NCBI GenBank assembly: GCA_910574835.1
Contig: CAJTDE010000015.1
Coordinates: forward strand, 37,550 to 101,549
Source: Clostridia bacterium
Lineage (GTDB): Bacteria > Bacillota > Clostridia > Lachnospirales > Lachnospiraceae
Length of the DNA stretch: 64,000 nt
Reading direction: 5' to 3'
Position numbers and translations under genes: made by a program. Shown here one piece after another: positions 7,164 through 17,120 of the stretch. Under the pieces are notes generated by a model that saw only the letters and a list, made by a program, of their open reading frames with translations, had not been told where the DNA came from and did not search any database. Every line of letters begins with the position of its first letter. Position 1 is the stretch's first letter.

Positions 7164-8897
7164 TTATTCATCAATTTCTTGTACAAACTTTGTTACCTTT
7201 ATATTTCCAATACTATCGACTATATCATATACAACATTATCATACCTATCATTTAAATAATGACCTAAAATTGCAATCTTTTCATCATCCATAGCAAGAT
7301 AATATACATTATCACGAAACCAATCTTGTGAATGTAATTCTGTCAAACCATTTTTTTCAAGGTAGCTATAATACATATCAGAAAACATTGAGGTTCCGCC
7401 CCAGAAAAAACAATTATATGCCGTATTCTCTGTTGTTCTGTAAAAAATCGGCTCTCCTCCTGTCAGATCATCTCCGTAGATATAAATATTTTGCTTTTGG
7501 GCATTCACATATTGCTTCATATCTATTAATCTGTTTCGCTCTTGCTGCTGTTCATCCTGAACCGCCGGAATAAACAGCCCCTTCGCCATGCTTAAACAAA
7601 GAACTGCAATAACAATTCCGCTGACTGCCTGCCCTCCCCTTTTAACGATTTTATTTAAATTCTTCCATTTTGCGCTCGGCCAGTTTTGAATATTTATTAC
7701 CGCCAGTATGAGATCCACCGGCATAAAAATCGTCATAAATACTCTCAAAGGAAGCCTCCCCCGCAAGCATAAATACAATATCATAACTACGCACCCGGCC
7801 AATACTCCCAGAATTACAAGATTGAAAATCCACCGATTATTCAAAATGCTCTTTTGGACCTCACTATACACCAAGCACAAAATCAATGTCAACACTAAAA
7901 TACATTTTACCACAGTCGTTTCGGATAACTCTGACCAAATGCTTTTAACTTGTTCAGAAATATTAATATGCTCTTCCTCCACTTTATCAAAATGTGACAA
8001 TATCTTCTCCAGATTTTCCGTGTTATACCTTTCGTCCATAAAATACCAGCAAGATACCATCACACATAATTTTTCGTCCCATCCTGCCTCTTTATATATC
8101 TGGGAGTTATCCCAATAGTTTCTATCGCCATAATCCATATACTGAACTCTCAAAGCACTGTATTCCTGAAATTCCTCAGATCCCTCATTTTGACTACGAT
8201 AGTTTTCATCCATTCTTCCTAGTGCCAGTACCGATACAGGCAATAATAAAAATATTAACAAATAAATACCTGACTCTTTTGACCATTTCTTTTTCATTAA
8301 AATAAGTATAAAATCTCCAACAATTAGCACCAGCAAAAAAGCCAAAATCACATATCCCACCATAGTTCTCTGAAAAAAGCCCAAAAGAACCAAAAGCCAA
8401 GTGAGCCAAAAACCGCTTTTCTTTTCCATACAGAGATAATTTACAATAGCTGCAGTCCCAATCACGCCGGCCGTAGTTGTAAACTGTACTTGCTGAATTG
8501 GTATGGAAAACAATATAATCTGCATGACTGACAATATGAAAACTGCAGAAATTAAACCAATCCCTTTTTTATAACACTCTTTTATAACTGCTTTCCATAT
8601 AATAATCAAGGACAATGCCACAATCAATACCGAATATAAATCATACCAAGGCACATTCCGTATATATTTATACAAAAGGCTTAAAGGTATTCCAAGCAAA
8701 AAATGTATATACATAAAGCTTTTCTCTCCAAGCCCTGATTGTTCTGATGAATAAATAATAGAGTTTATAATTGTATTATCATCATTTGTAGCAAAGCGCA
8801 CTGTCGAAAACTTATAAATGAGTATATAGATTAAGAGCACACCCAAGCCTGCTAATATCCAACGTCCAATTTCTTTTTCATAAAGAAACCGTTTCAC
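7164..8897 (-). CDS. Large polytopic membrane protein, GT-C-like (predicted glycosyltransferase)
   Basis: About 577 residues with roughly ten or more membrane helices and a C-terminal soluble tail. After the first helix comes an acidic motif in an outer loop, ATNDDNTI, placed where GT-C enzymes carry their catalytic Asp/Glu. The frame is open to 9005, but a strong SD (AGAGGAG) seven bases before the GTG at 8897 makes that the probable start. It resembles its upstream neighbour (8902-10656) in the same motif and layout, so the two look like paralogues. Such proteins use lipid-linked sugars on the outer face to decorate polysaccharide. No family name could be fixed by eye; the glycosyltransferase role is inferred from topology, motif and context. 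Confidence 0.6.
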   Translation of the reverse strand: MKRFLYEKEIGRWILAGLGVLLIYILIYKFSTVRFATNDDNTIINSIIYSSEQSGLGEKSFMYIHFLLGIPLSLLYKYIRNVPWYDLYSVLIVALSLIIIWKAVIKECYKKGIGLISAVFILSVMQIILFSIPIQQVQFTTTAGVIGTAAIVNYLCMEKKSGFWLTWLLVLLGFFQRTMVGYVILAFLLVLIVGDFILILMKKKWSKESGIYLLIFLLLPVSVLALGRMDENYRSQNEGSEEFQEYSALRVQYMDYGDRNYWDNSQIYKEAGWDEKLCVMVSCWYFMDERYNTENLEKILSHFDKVEEEHINISEQVKSIWSELSETTVVKCILVLTLILCLVYSEVQKSILNNRWIFNLVILGVLAGCVVMILYLCLRGRLPLRVFMTIFMPVDLILAVINIQNWPSAKWKNLNKIVKRGGQAVSGIVIAVLCLSMAKGLFIPAVQDEQQQERNRLIDMKQYVNAQKQNIYIYGDDLTGGEPIFYRTTENTAYNCFFWGGTSMFSDMYYSYLEKNGLTELHSQDWFRDNVYYLAMDDEKIAILGHYLNDRYDNVVYDIVDSIGNIKVTKFVQEIDE

Positions 8898-8901
8898 TCT
8901 G

Positions 8902-10656
8902 TCACTCCTCTTTCGTAAAATCATACACCTCAAAAACCGCTCCTCCATATACCAATGTATCCACCATCTCACGTCCCTGATATTTTTCTCCATACAAGCT
9001 TTCAAAATACCGGTCCATATACCCTAAGCTAACATTCTCCAAAGAAATCAAATAAACATTCTCCATCTCCACAATATCCCGCTTAGGCTCGGAAATACCA
9101 AGCTTCTCTGCCTTCACATTTTCCAGAGGAGAAAAGGTGTGCCATCCTCCCACAGACAGTAAATTACTAAAAGCAAAATCCCTGCCCACCGTAAAATTAT
9201 CCGTATAAGTCTCTATGGAAAAGGTTGTCATAAAGTATACATTCTCCATATGCTCTGCCATATAACGGTTCACATCCAAAAATTGAAGGTTATACTCACT
9301 CCTCCAGGTATTATTGGCCTTCACCTCATCCCATTTGATATAGGCCAGCATTGCTAAAAATAAGCACACACCCACTGTCAGCCCGCTTACAAAAATCCGG
9401 CTCTGCCTCTCCTTGCGCTCAAGAATCAGTGTTCGATATCCAACCGCAAGCATAGATAAGAACGTCAGAAGATACATGGAATAGCCTACCCGATCTACAA
9501 TTCTCCCCTTGAAGCCCAGATACAGCCAAAATAACGCCAAGATACTGCAGAGTACAATCCCCAGCCAAAACTGCCTTTTATTCTTCCCAAAAGCCAGACC
9601 CAGAACCGCCGCTACAATAAAAAGACTTAGCATATGGACAGGGGCATAACTATCCTTGTTCAAATGCTCATATACCTTTTCAATCCCCAGAAAGAGCCGG
9701 CCGGAAACCGAATATTGCTGTCGATGTGTTTCCGAAGCATTTTCAGCCAAAAGGTGCATTTTCTCACCATACACATCCTCTGCCAAATATAAAGAATAAC
9801 GCTGAAGATTCTCCACCTCCTCCGGCGTCAATCCCAGGGAATCATAAAATGCGGACTGTTCCTCATAATTCTTTAATTCATAATAATCCATAATAGTAGA
9901 ACGGTCCGTATTATAAGCCAAAAACTCCTTCCACTCTCCGGAGTGATATGCAATCCTCTCTACCCCCAGAATCAAAAGCATACCCGCCAAAAGCGCAGCC
10001 GGAACCGCCCAATGCTTTAGAGTTACCGGCCATTTTCCGTTTCTGGCAAAAGAACCATATCTCCACCAAAAACAGATCGCTGCCACAGGAAACATCATCA
10101 GAAAAACAGACTGGCGAATTGCCATACAAAGCAGTAAGAGAAAAACTGCCATCCCCTCTTCAAAAATGTTCTGAAACCTATCTTGTATTTCTGAGGTATA
10201 GAACAAATAGATTCCGGCAGCTCCGGCCATAGCCGCCGTCACTGTCCACTGAAAAGCTGACAAATGCTGCAAACCAACACAGGTAAACAGCAGAAGTCCC
10301 ATTACCGTATAACCAAGCTTCCACAAAGCCCCCTGCTCTGCCACGAGTCCCCGATAGAGAATCATCCCAAAGGAAAGCAGCATAATCCCAATCATCACCA
10401 GCCCATACCAATCAAATCCCGGAAGCAGACGATACAGGCCGCTGATCACAAGCCCCAGTATATATTTTACAAAAATCAAATGTGCATCCGGCTCCCCCGT
10501 AATCACACCGGCCGCCACATTTCGCATTGCCACATCATCATTGATATCATAGATAAATGGAATCTTTTGATACACCACAACAAAATACAGCGCCATTATC
10601 AAAAACGAAAGCAGGAACGCAATACCTACACGGGCTTTTTTCCCAAACTGCTTCAT
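8902..10656 (-). CDS. Large polytopic membrane protein, GT-C-like (paralogue of the next gene)
   Basis: About 584 residues with many membrane helices, an acidic first-loop motif YDINDDVAM and a C-terminal periplasmic-type tail ending VFEVYDFTKEE. The motif and arrangement mirror the protein at 7164-8897. Start: ATG at 10656 (a GTG sits directly before it), with SD AGGAGG overlapping the end of the upstream glycosyltransferase gene. The gap to the next gene is 4 nt, so the genes are co-translated. Expected role: transfer of a sugar from a polyprenyl carrier to the exported glycan, paired with the membrane GT2 enzyme encoded just upstream that could load that carrier. Specificity is unknown. 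Confidence 0.6.
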   Translation of the reverse strand: MKQFGKKARVGIAFLLSFLIMALYFVVVYQKIPFIYDINDDVAMRNVAAGVITGEPDAHLIFVKYILGLVISGLYRLLPGFDWYGLVMIGIMLLSFGMILYRGLVAEQGALWKLGYTVMGLLLFTCVGLQHLSAFQWTVTAAMAGAAGIYLFYTSEIQDRFQNIFEEGMAVFLLLLCMAIRQSVFLMMFPVAAICFWWRYGSFARNGKWPVTLKHWAVPAALLAGMLLILGVERIAYHSGEWKEFLAYNTDRSTIMDYYELKNYEEQSAFYDSLGLTPEEVENLQRYSLYLAEDVYGEKMHLLAENASETHRQQYSVSGRLFLGIEKVYEHLNKDSYAPVHMLSLFIVAAVLGLAFGKNKRQFWLGIVLCSILALFWLYLGFKGRIVDRVGYSMYLLTFLSMLAVGYRTLILERKERQSRIFVSGLTVGVCLFLAMLAYIKWDEVKANNTWRSEYNLQFLDVNRYMAEHMENVYFMTTFSIETYTDNFTVGRDFAFSNLLSVGGWHTFSPLENVKAEKLGISEPKRDIVEMENVYLISLENVSLGYMDRYFESLYGEKYQGREMVDTLVYGGAVFEVYDFTKEE

Positions 10657-10659
10657 CAC

Positions 10660-11601
10660 TTATTCCTCCTGCCGCCTCTCATACCGCTCCCGCACCTCAA
10701 GAAGCCGCATCTCGAAATCCTGCTTATTCTTCTGCTCCATACTCTGCAAAACCAACCCTGCAAAAAAAGACTGCAAGGCCGCAATCAGCACAAAGCCGCA
10801 TACAATCAAGGTAGGAAACTTCGGCACCAGACCTGTCCCTACATATTCCACAATCACCGGAATCAAAAATCCAATGCCTAAAAGCGCCAGTACAAGCGAC
10901 AGCATGGAAAAAAAGTTAAAAGGCTTATAATTTTTATACAAGGTCAATATCCGGGTCAAAACCTTAAAGCCGTCGGAATAGGTATTTAGCTTGGATATGC
11001 TGCCCTCCGGCCGATCACGGTATTCAATGATCACATTGTCCACCTGCATATGCTTGTCCGCCGCATGAATACTCATCTCTGTTTCAATCTCAAATCCCCG
11101 TGAAAGCACCGGGAAGGTCTTGACAAAAGAATAGCTGAAAGCCCGGTATCCCGTCATAATATCCTGAATATTCGTATCAAAAAAACGGTTAATGCAGTTT
11201 TTCACAAAGGAATTGCCGAAATTGTGAAAGGGACGCTTGTTCTCCGTATAATAGGTAGAGGAAAGGCGATCTCCCACCACCATATCCGCCTGCTCTTCCA
11301 GAACTCTGCGGACCATCTCCGAAGCCGCTTCGGCAGGATAAGTGTCATCTCCGTCTACGATTACATAAACATGGGCATCTATCTCCCGAAACATCCGGCG
11401 AATCACATTGCCCTTTCCCTGAAGGCGCTCTCGCCGCACCACAGCGCCGGCTTCTAAGGCCATCTCCGCCGTGCCGTCCGTAGAATTATTGTCATAGACA
11501 TAGATGACCGCCTCCGGAAGCTCCCGGTGAAAGTCCTCCACAACCTTCTTTACTGTTTTACTCTCATTATAACATGGAACCAGTACGGCTATTTTATCCA
11601 C
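10660..11601 (-). CDS. Membrane-anchored GT2 glycosyltransferase (DPM1/GtrB-like)
   Basis: A 313-residue protein: N-terminal GT2 domain starting MDKIAVLVPCYNE, with YVYDNNSTDGT and the DxD-type VIVDGDDTYPAEAA motif, then two C-terminal membrane helices (about 230-255 and 265-290) and a charged tail. This arrangement is typical of polyprenyl-phosphate sugar transferases. It overlaps the upstream membrane gene by 13 nt and is followed immediately by a GT-C-like protein, suggesting a donor-loading/transfer pair for glycan side-branch addition. The sugar is not predictable. Confidence 0.8.
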   Translation of the reverse strand: MDKIAVLVPCYNESKTVKKVVEDFHRELPEAVIYVYDNNSTDGTAEMALEAGAVVRRERLQGKGNVIRRMFREIDAHVYVIVDGDDTYPAEAASEMVRRVLEEQADMVVGDRLSSTYYTENKRPFHNFGNSFVKNCINRFFDTNIQDIMTGYRAFSYSFVKTFPVLSRGFEIETEMSIHAADKHMQVDNVIIEYRDRPEGSISKLNTYSDGFKVLTRILTLYKNYKPFNFFSMLSLVLALLGIGFLIPVIVEYVGTGLVPKFPTLIVCGFVLIAALQSFFAGLVLQSMEQKNKQDFEMRLLEVRERYERRQEE

Positions 11602-13355
11602 TCTCTATCCCTCCTCCATATGAGAAAAATAAGCAGCGGCGCACAGGCAATCAGCGGATAATGGTACCGCATCTTCACCACAGGACCCAGCAGTGTCGTC
11701 AAAAAATACATCAGCAAAGGAATCACAAGTATCAATTCCCCGTACTGCTGCCGATAAAGCAGCAATAAAAATGCAAACAGCAAAAGCCATGTATAAACGC
11801 CCAAATTAAAGCTGGCCGCCACCACAGGCACCTTCTGAAACGAGGCTTCATTCCCGATGCTTCGGTAAAATTCAGACAAGGCCGGAAGCTTTGAATCCAT
11901 CACCACATCAATATCCTCGCGAAACTCCTTGCAGTAATACTCAAAATAATCCCTTCCATGCTCCGTATCCTCAATGGAATTTCCCGGATACCAGTAGCCA
12001 AAAGTATTTGCCAGGAAGGAATCTATATAAATCTTTTTATGCCGCCAGCCGGCCGAAAACCATGCCTTTAAAAACGGCCCCGGATTTTGAACAAACTTTT
12101 TTCCGTTAAAATAAGCCTTTACCGGATCTGCAAATCTTGACATGTAGCTCCGCATCCCTTCCTCCTCTATAACAGAAAGGAAAGCCGTCTTCTCCTCCTC
12201 TGTCAGCCCTTGATAGTCCAGATTATATACCCTGGCCGCCGACTGCATCAAGACACTGCACATCTCCCTGGGATCTCCCTTTTCAATCCCCAGAACCTGA
12301 TAAAACAGCCCCGCGTATAGTCCATAGAGGCTCAGACAAAGCAATAGCAAAATTCCCATACGCTTCCAGTACTCCCGAAAGCTCCACAGGAAAAAGGGAA
12401 TACACAGCACAAAAGTATGGATGCCGTTGTTTCGGAAGGCAAAGAAAAAAAATGCCGTAATGCAAAACAGTGCCTGCCGCCAGACAGAATCAAAAAACTC
12501 CTCCCGCTTCTCTGCCATTTCAAAAAGCTGTACCAGAAGCACTGCAAACAATGCCGAAAAAATCGAATCCTTCGTAGCGCACAGTGCCATCAGGCTATTG
12601 GTCGGATGAAATCCAAGAAACACAAATGTCCCTATCTGCAGCCATTCCGGCGCCCGTTTCTTTCTCAGATAATAACAGACACATGTATACATTCCCGACA
12701 TCAATATCATCTGAATAAGCGAATAAAGAGCGGCTCCTCCATTGTTGCTTCCAAAAACAGCCCTTCCCGCCTGCCTGCATATTCCCAATAAAAAGGTGTG
12801 AAGTATGGGATGATGCCCCGTCACCTCTCCGTCTACAAAAGCCGTCAGCTGCCACCCGGAATCATAGGAAAAAATCCCCGGCCAAGAAGCGAGAAGCACC
12901 GGCGTCCAAGATAAAAATAACAGCAGCCAGCAAATAAGAAACCAGCGGCATCCCGGCTTTTGTTCCTTCCAGGAAGCGCTTTTTCCTTCCTCCATAGCAA
13001 GAAGCGCCCACATCACACAGCCGCAGAAAAATGGGGTGAGACACAAAACCGCCCCCAGCACTTGGCCATGCCAAATGGTATCCGTATAGTTTAAGGAATA
13101 TCCCATACAGGTCATAACCGCTGCCAGAAATCCCCCTGTTAACCCATACACAAGAATCCTTCTGTCTGGGTTTTGATTTAAAATATGGAGAGTCAGGAGA
13201 GAAAATGCTCCAAAAGCCGCAATACAAAATACGCTGTTGGAGAACATAGCATCCCCTTTGCGTATCTCATAAAGCAGACTGAAACCCGTCACAGCCAGAA
13301 ATGCCGTGAACGCAGCTATCACTTTTTCTCTTGTCCCGTATGTCTTTCCTGTCAT
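11589..13355 (-). CDS. Polytopic membrane protein, DUF6020-like, GT-C fold candidate
   Basis: A 588-residue membrane protein with many helices. The first large outer loop carries PGIFSYDSGWQ followed by GHHPILHT, an arrangement seen in a widespread Firmicutes family that I associate with DUF6020 and that sits in surface-polysaccharide loci. The acidic residue in the first loop and the HHP motif fit a GT-C-type glycosyltransferase. It overlaps the downstream GT2 gene by 13 nt. Distinct helices near the C terminus end in a short basic tail. The enzymatic role is inferred; an export or ligase function is possible. Confidence 0.6.
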   Translation of the reverse strand: MTGKTYGTREKVIAAFTAFLAVTGFSLLYEIRKGDAMFSNSVFCIAAFGAFSLLTLHILNQNPDRRILVYGLTGGFLAAVMTCMGYSLNYTDTIWHGQVLGAVLCLTPFFCGCVMWALLAMEEGKSASWKEQKPGCRWFLICWLLLFLSWTPVLLASWPGIFSYDSGWQLTAFVDGEVTGHHPILHTFLLGICRQAGRAVFGSNNGGAALYSLIQMILMSGMYTCVCYYLRKKRAPEWLQIGTFVFLGFHPTNSLMALCATKDSIFSALFAVLLVQLFEMAEKREEFFDSVWRQALFCITAFFFFAFRNNGIHTFVLCIPFFLWSFREYWKRMGILLLLCLSLYGLYAGLFYQVLGIEKGDPREMCSVLMQSAARVYNLDYQGLTEEEKTAFLSVIEEEGMRSYMSRFADPVKAYFNGKKFVQNPGPFLKAWFSAGWRHKKIYIDSFLANTFGYWYPGNSIEDTEHGRDYFEYYCKEFREDIDVVMDSKLPALSEFYRSIGNEASFQKVPVVAASFNLGVYTWLLLFAFLLLLYRQQYGELILVIPLLMYFLTTLLGPVVKMRYHYPLIACAPLLIFLIWRRDREWIK

Positions 13356-13454
13356 AACCCCGATTTCCTAATCCTGTGTTTTGTCTGTCTCTAACCGCAG
13401 CCTTGTTTACATACAAGGGGTTGTTTTTATCCGTCTCTGTTTTTGAACGCCATA

Positions 13455-15416
13455 TTATTTAATGGTATAATCCGAATAATCCAGCGAAAAATTAGGATTG
13501 AAGTAAGGATCACCGGCCTCCAACTCCGCCTTCCACTTCTCCCGGAACAGCGCCACCTCATTTTGGAACCGCTTAAGTTTCTCCCCTTCCTCCATCCCTC
13601 GGGTCTTGGACTCATAGTGGAACAGCTCACAGAAAGGAGTAAATACGTTCAGATACCCGGCCTTTCGAAGCTTCAGGCAGAAGTCCACATCATTGAAGGC
13701 CACGCTGAAGGTTTCGTCCAAGCCTCCCACCTCGTCGTACTGATCCTTTTCCACCAGCAGGCAGGCTCCCGTCACCGCCGTTACATCCTGAGCATAGCAG
13801 AGGCGTCCCATATAGCCCAGATGCATCTTGTCATCCTTGTAATGGGTATGTCCGGCCGCCCGGTGCGCTCCCAGTCCAATGACAATGCCCGCATGCTGGA
13901 TGGAATTGTCCGCATAGTAAAGCTTGCCGCCCACAGCCGCCACATCAGGCCGCTGGGCATACATAAGAAGCTCCTCCATCCACTCCCGGGTGATAATCTT
14001 CATATCGTTATTCAGCAGAAGCACATACTTTCCATTGGCAAAGGATACGCCGAAATTGTTGATGCGGGAGTAGTTAAAGTCTCCCTCGTATTTCACAATG
14101 CGGATCCGCTCATTGTGCTCCAGTGCCTTATAATAGTCAAATATCTCCTTAGTCTCGCTGTTGTTTTCCACCACAATGATCTCATAATTGGGATAGGTGG
14201 ACTTATTGACAATGGATTCCACACAACGTGACAAATCCTCCATGTGATCCTTGTTGGGAATCACAATGGAAATCAGCGGCTTTTCCAAAATCGGATAGCG
14301 AATCCGGAAAATCGTGGGGAATGCCCGGGTGCTCTCCACCTTGGCATCCATTCCGTAAACCGCCTGAATATGATCATGAACGGCCCGCTTAGCCGCATCA
14401 ATGGCATAAGTCTTTGCATTGATATCCTGGGCTACGGACGCTTTGTGAGACCGCCAGTAATACAACGCCTTTGGTACATGGCATACTTTCTCAGCCTTTG
14501 TGGTAAGTCTGAGGATCATATCATGATCCTGGCTCCCGTCATATTCACTGCGGAACAATCCCGTCTCATCCAAAAGCTCCCTGGAAAATGCGGAAAAATG
14601 GCAGATATAATTATTTCCTCTCAGGTTATCAATGGCAAAGTCCGGCTTAAAGTGCAGGACAATCATATGATCGATGCTGTCGCCCTCAAAGGTAATCTCG
14701 TCACAGTAAATGTAATCTGCCCCCGTCTCATTGATTGCCTTCGTATATTCAAATAGCGTAGCCGGATGCAGGATATCGTCATGGTCGAAAAGGCCGATAT
14801 AATCTCCTGTTGCCAGCTTCAGGCACTCATTAGTATTGCCGGAAATTCCATAGTTGTGATCCAGCACATGATAAACAATGCGTTCATCCTCTTTTGCATA
14901 CTTCTTGCAGATCTCTCCTACATAAGCATGTTCATGATCGCTTCCGTCCGCCAGGCACAGTTCCCAGTTCTCGTAGGTCTGATATTTTACGGAATCCAGC
15001 ATATCTGTGAGGAACTTTTCCGGCGTATTGTAAAGAGGCACCAGGATACTGAACTTCACTTTATTTTCAAAAACTGTCTCCCGCTGCTTTTTCGCTTCCT
15101 CCGGTGTGGGGAAGCTGGCTGTCCCGTGGCGCTTCATGTTTTTGCGCTCCTGAAGCTTGCTGCGCACCTTGCGCATTAAGCCCGGAATGGAACCGTAGCG
15201 TGTAAGGCGATCCCGGGTTTTCTCATAAAAATGAAGGGCTTTGCGCAGGGGGATGGAAAGCTTCCAGGCAAAGCTGTTCTTAATGCGATCCAGCTTAAAG
15301 CGCAGCTCTTCAATCTCTTTCTCCGACTCCTCGATCTTACTTAAGAGAACCTCAGTTTTTTCCCGTTCAGCCTCATACAGCTTTTTATAGTCATTCTGTA
15401 ATTCCTGGTTATCCAT
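13455..15416 (-). CDS. Two-domain GT2 glycosyltransferase with N-terminal coiled coil
   Basis: A 653-residue soluble protein. Residues 1-50 form a charged coiled coil; a first GT2 domain starts near residue 120 (KFSILVPLYNTPEKF, with FDHDD); a second GT2 domain starts near 385 (LISIVIPNKDHMEDL, with LLLNNDM and a VTGACLLV acceptor block). Such tandem enzymes often make alternating linkages in rhamnan-like or ABC-exported chains. SD AAGAGG lies before the ATG. It directly follows wzt, the usual place for a chain-assembling cytosolic transferase whose product the ABC exporter carries. Rhamnosyl transfer is suggested only by the nearby rfb genes. Confidence 0.8.
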   Translation of the reverse strand: MDNQELQNDYKKLYEAEREKTEVLLSKIEESEKEIEELRFKLDRIKNSFAWKLSIPLRKALHFYEKTRDRLTRYGSIPGLMRKVRSKLQERKNMKRHGTASFPTPEEAKKQRETVFENKVKFSILVPLYNTPEKFLTDMLDSVKYQTYENWELCLADGSDHEHAYVGEICKKYAKEDERIVYHVLDHNYGISGNTNECLKLATGDYIGLFDHDDILHPATLFEYTKAINETGADYIYCDEITFEGDSIDHMIVLHFKPDFAIDNLRGNNYICHFSAFSRELLDETGLFRSEYDGSQDHDMILRLTTKAEKVCHVPKALYYWRSHKASVAQDINAKTYAIDAAKRAVHDHIQAVYGMDAKVESTRAFPTIFRIRYPILEKPLISIVIPNKDHMEDLSRCVESIVNKSTYPNYEIIVVENNSETKEIFDYYKALEHNERIRIVKYEGDFNYSRINNFGVSFANGKYVLLLNNDMKIITREWMEELLMYAQRPDVAAVGGKLYYADNSIQHAGIVIGLGAHRAAGHTHYKDDKMHLGYMGRLCYAQDVTAVTGACLLVEKDQYDEVGGLDETFSVAFNDVDFCLKLRKAGYLNVFTPFCELFHYESKTRGMEEGEKLKRFQNEVALFREKWKAELEAGDPYFNPNFSLDYSDYTIK

Positions 15417-15546
15417 CTTTTACCTCTTGGCAGCTGTTCAGCGTCTTTCCATGAGAAGGAAATACTTTCCAAACAGCTGCTATCTTATTTACTTTGCATC
15501 ATTTGAAATATTTTTTGATTTTGAAGCACAGCCGGGAGACTTATAT

Positions 15547-16287
15547 TTATTCGCCGGGAGCTTCGTAGGCGTCACAGACCTCCTCGGCCTCTCCCATCAT
15601 CCGAACATGGCCGTGATCAATCCAGATAGCCCGGTTGCAGATCTCTTTTACCTGCTCAATGCTGTGGGACACAAATAATACGGTCGTATTCCGCTCCATC
15701 ATTTCCCGGATGCGCTTTTTGCACTTGTTCTGGAACTGATAATCTCCTACGGCCAATATCTCATCCACAATCAAAATATCCGCATCTACAATGGTAGCAA
15801 TCGAGAATCCCAGCCGCGCCAGCATACCGGAGGAAAAATTCTTGATGGGCACATCCACAAAGCGCTCCAGACCGGCAAATGCTATGATATCGTCAAACCG
15901 CTCCTCCAGCATTTCCCTGGGGTAGCCAATCAAAGCGCCATTGAGAAATATGTTCTCCCGCGCCGTCAGATCGTGGTCAAAGCCTGCTCCCAATTCAATC
16001 ATGGGGGCGATTGTACCGGCAGTTTCCACGCTCCCCTTGGTGGGGCGGAGCACTCCGGCTATGATTTTCAGCATGGTACTCTTTCCGGATCCGTTCATGC
16101 CCACAAGCCCTACGGAGTCGCCTTTTCGTATCTCAAAGCTTACATCATTTAAAGCCCAGAACTCTTCGTAAAAAAGCTGGCGCTTCAACGCTTTTATGAC
16201 ATACTCCTTGATGCTGTCTACCTTTTCTCTGGAGAGGTTGAAGCACATGGATACATCCCTTACCTCTATGGCATTTTCTATCTTCAT
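15547..16287 (-). CDS. wzt: Polysaccharide ABC exporter, ATP-binding subunit (Wzt/RgpD/TagH type)
   Basis: A 246-residue ATPase with Walker A GMNGSGKST, signature FSSGMLARLGFS, Walker B ILIVDEILAVGD and a switch His in VLFVSHS. It lacks the C-terminal carbohydrate-binding domain of long Wzt proteins, so it is like short polymer exporters (TagH, RgpD) in which the chain terminus is not read by the ATPase. It pairs with the permease encoded 44 nt upstream and drives movement of an undecaprenyl-linked polymer across the membrane. Neighbouring dTDP-sugar genes point to a deoxyhexose-containing polymer. Confidence 0.9.
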   Translation of the reverse strand: MKIENAIEVRDVSMCFNLSREKVDSIKEYVIKALKRQLFYEEFWALNDVSFEIRKGDSVGLVGMNGSGKSTMLKIIAGVLRPTKGSVETAGTIAPMIELGAGFDHDLTARENIFLNGALIGYPREMLEERFDDIIAFAGLERFVDVPIKNFSSGMLARLGFSIATIVDADILIVDEILAVGDYQFQNKCKKRIREMMERNTTVLFVSHSIEQVKEICNRAIWIDHGHVRMMGEAEEVCDAYEAPGE

Positions 16288-16331
16288 ATGTTGTCTCCTA
16301 ATCCCTCTTCCGTCATTTACAAGCGTCTGCT

Positions 16332-17120
16332 CTATATTTTCAAAATAAAAGTATCCTGGGATTTCTTAAACACAAGGGAGCCTATCAGCAGGGCTATTGT
16401 GCACCACGCCAGGCTCTGAACGTGAAGAACAGCCGGCGCCGTCACTCCCTCAAGAACCACACAGCGGAATATTTTTATAAAACCCGTCATGGGATTCGCA
16501 TTTACGATGAATACCACCCAGGCAGGGGCGTTTTCCAATATCTCCATCGGATAGATGACCGGCGTCAAGTACATCCAGGCCGTAGTGATCACGCTGTACA
16601 GATGCATCAGATCCCGAAAGCTGACTGCCGCAGCGGATAAAAACAGACTGACTCCTGTGGAAAAGAGCAGTACATACAAAAGGGGAAACACCGCCAAAAG
16701 AACCGTCGGCGTCACCCGCGCTCTTGTCACTATCATCACAATCACCAGGGCCACCATAGAGGAGAGAAGATTCACTCCGCTTGAAAGAACCTTGGACACA
16801 GGAAATAAATATTTCGGCACATACACCTTTTTAATCAACTCGCCGCTGTGAACAATAGAACCCATAGCAATGCTGGTGGATTCGCTAAAAAAGTTGAAGA
16901 TCAACTGTCCGCAGAGCAGATAGACGGGAAAGTTCTCAATATTTCCATACCGGGAAAAAAAGTAGGAAAATACGATGGAAAGTACGGTCATCATCAGCAG
17001 GGGATTGAGAACGGTCCACAAAAGGCCCAGAATGGAACGTCGGTATTTGGTTTTGATATCCCGGCTCACCAGCTGGCCGATGAGATTCCGGTATTTTACA
17101 AATACACTAAGTAAGCTCAC
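16332..17120 (-). CDS. wzm: Polysaccharide ABC exporter, permease subunit (Wzm/RgpC/TagG type)
   Basis: A 262-residue integral membrane protein of the ABC-2 family: a cytosolic N-terminal segment (YRNLIGQLVSRDIKTKYRRS) before six predicted helices, with the conserved LGLLWTVLNPLLMM segment at the first helix. It overlaps the upstream coiled-coil membrane protein gene by 14 nt and precedes wzt, the standard pairing. Role: channel for export of the lipid-linked polysaccharide assembled in the cytosol. Confidence 0.9.
   Translation of the reverse strand: MSLLSVFVKYRNLIGQLVSRDIKTKYRRSILGLLWTVLNPLLMMTVLSIVFSYFFSRYGNIENFPVYLLCGQLIFNFFSESTSIAMGSIVHSGELIKKVYVPKYLFPVSKVLSSGVNLLSSMVALVIVMIVTRARVTPTVLLAVFPLLYVLLFSTGVSLFLSAAAVSFRDLMHLYSVITTAWMYLTPVIYPMEILENAPAWVVFIVNANPMTGFIKIFRCVVLEGVTAPAVLHVQSLAWCTIALLIGSLVFKKSQDTFILKI

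Noticed and set aside
13443..15179. Long plus-strand open frames antisense to the two-domain GT2 gene
   Set aside because: No SD sites, no family pattern and low-complexity composition; they are mirror images of a well-supported GT2 gene with clear motifs.
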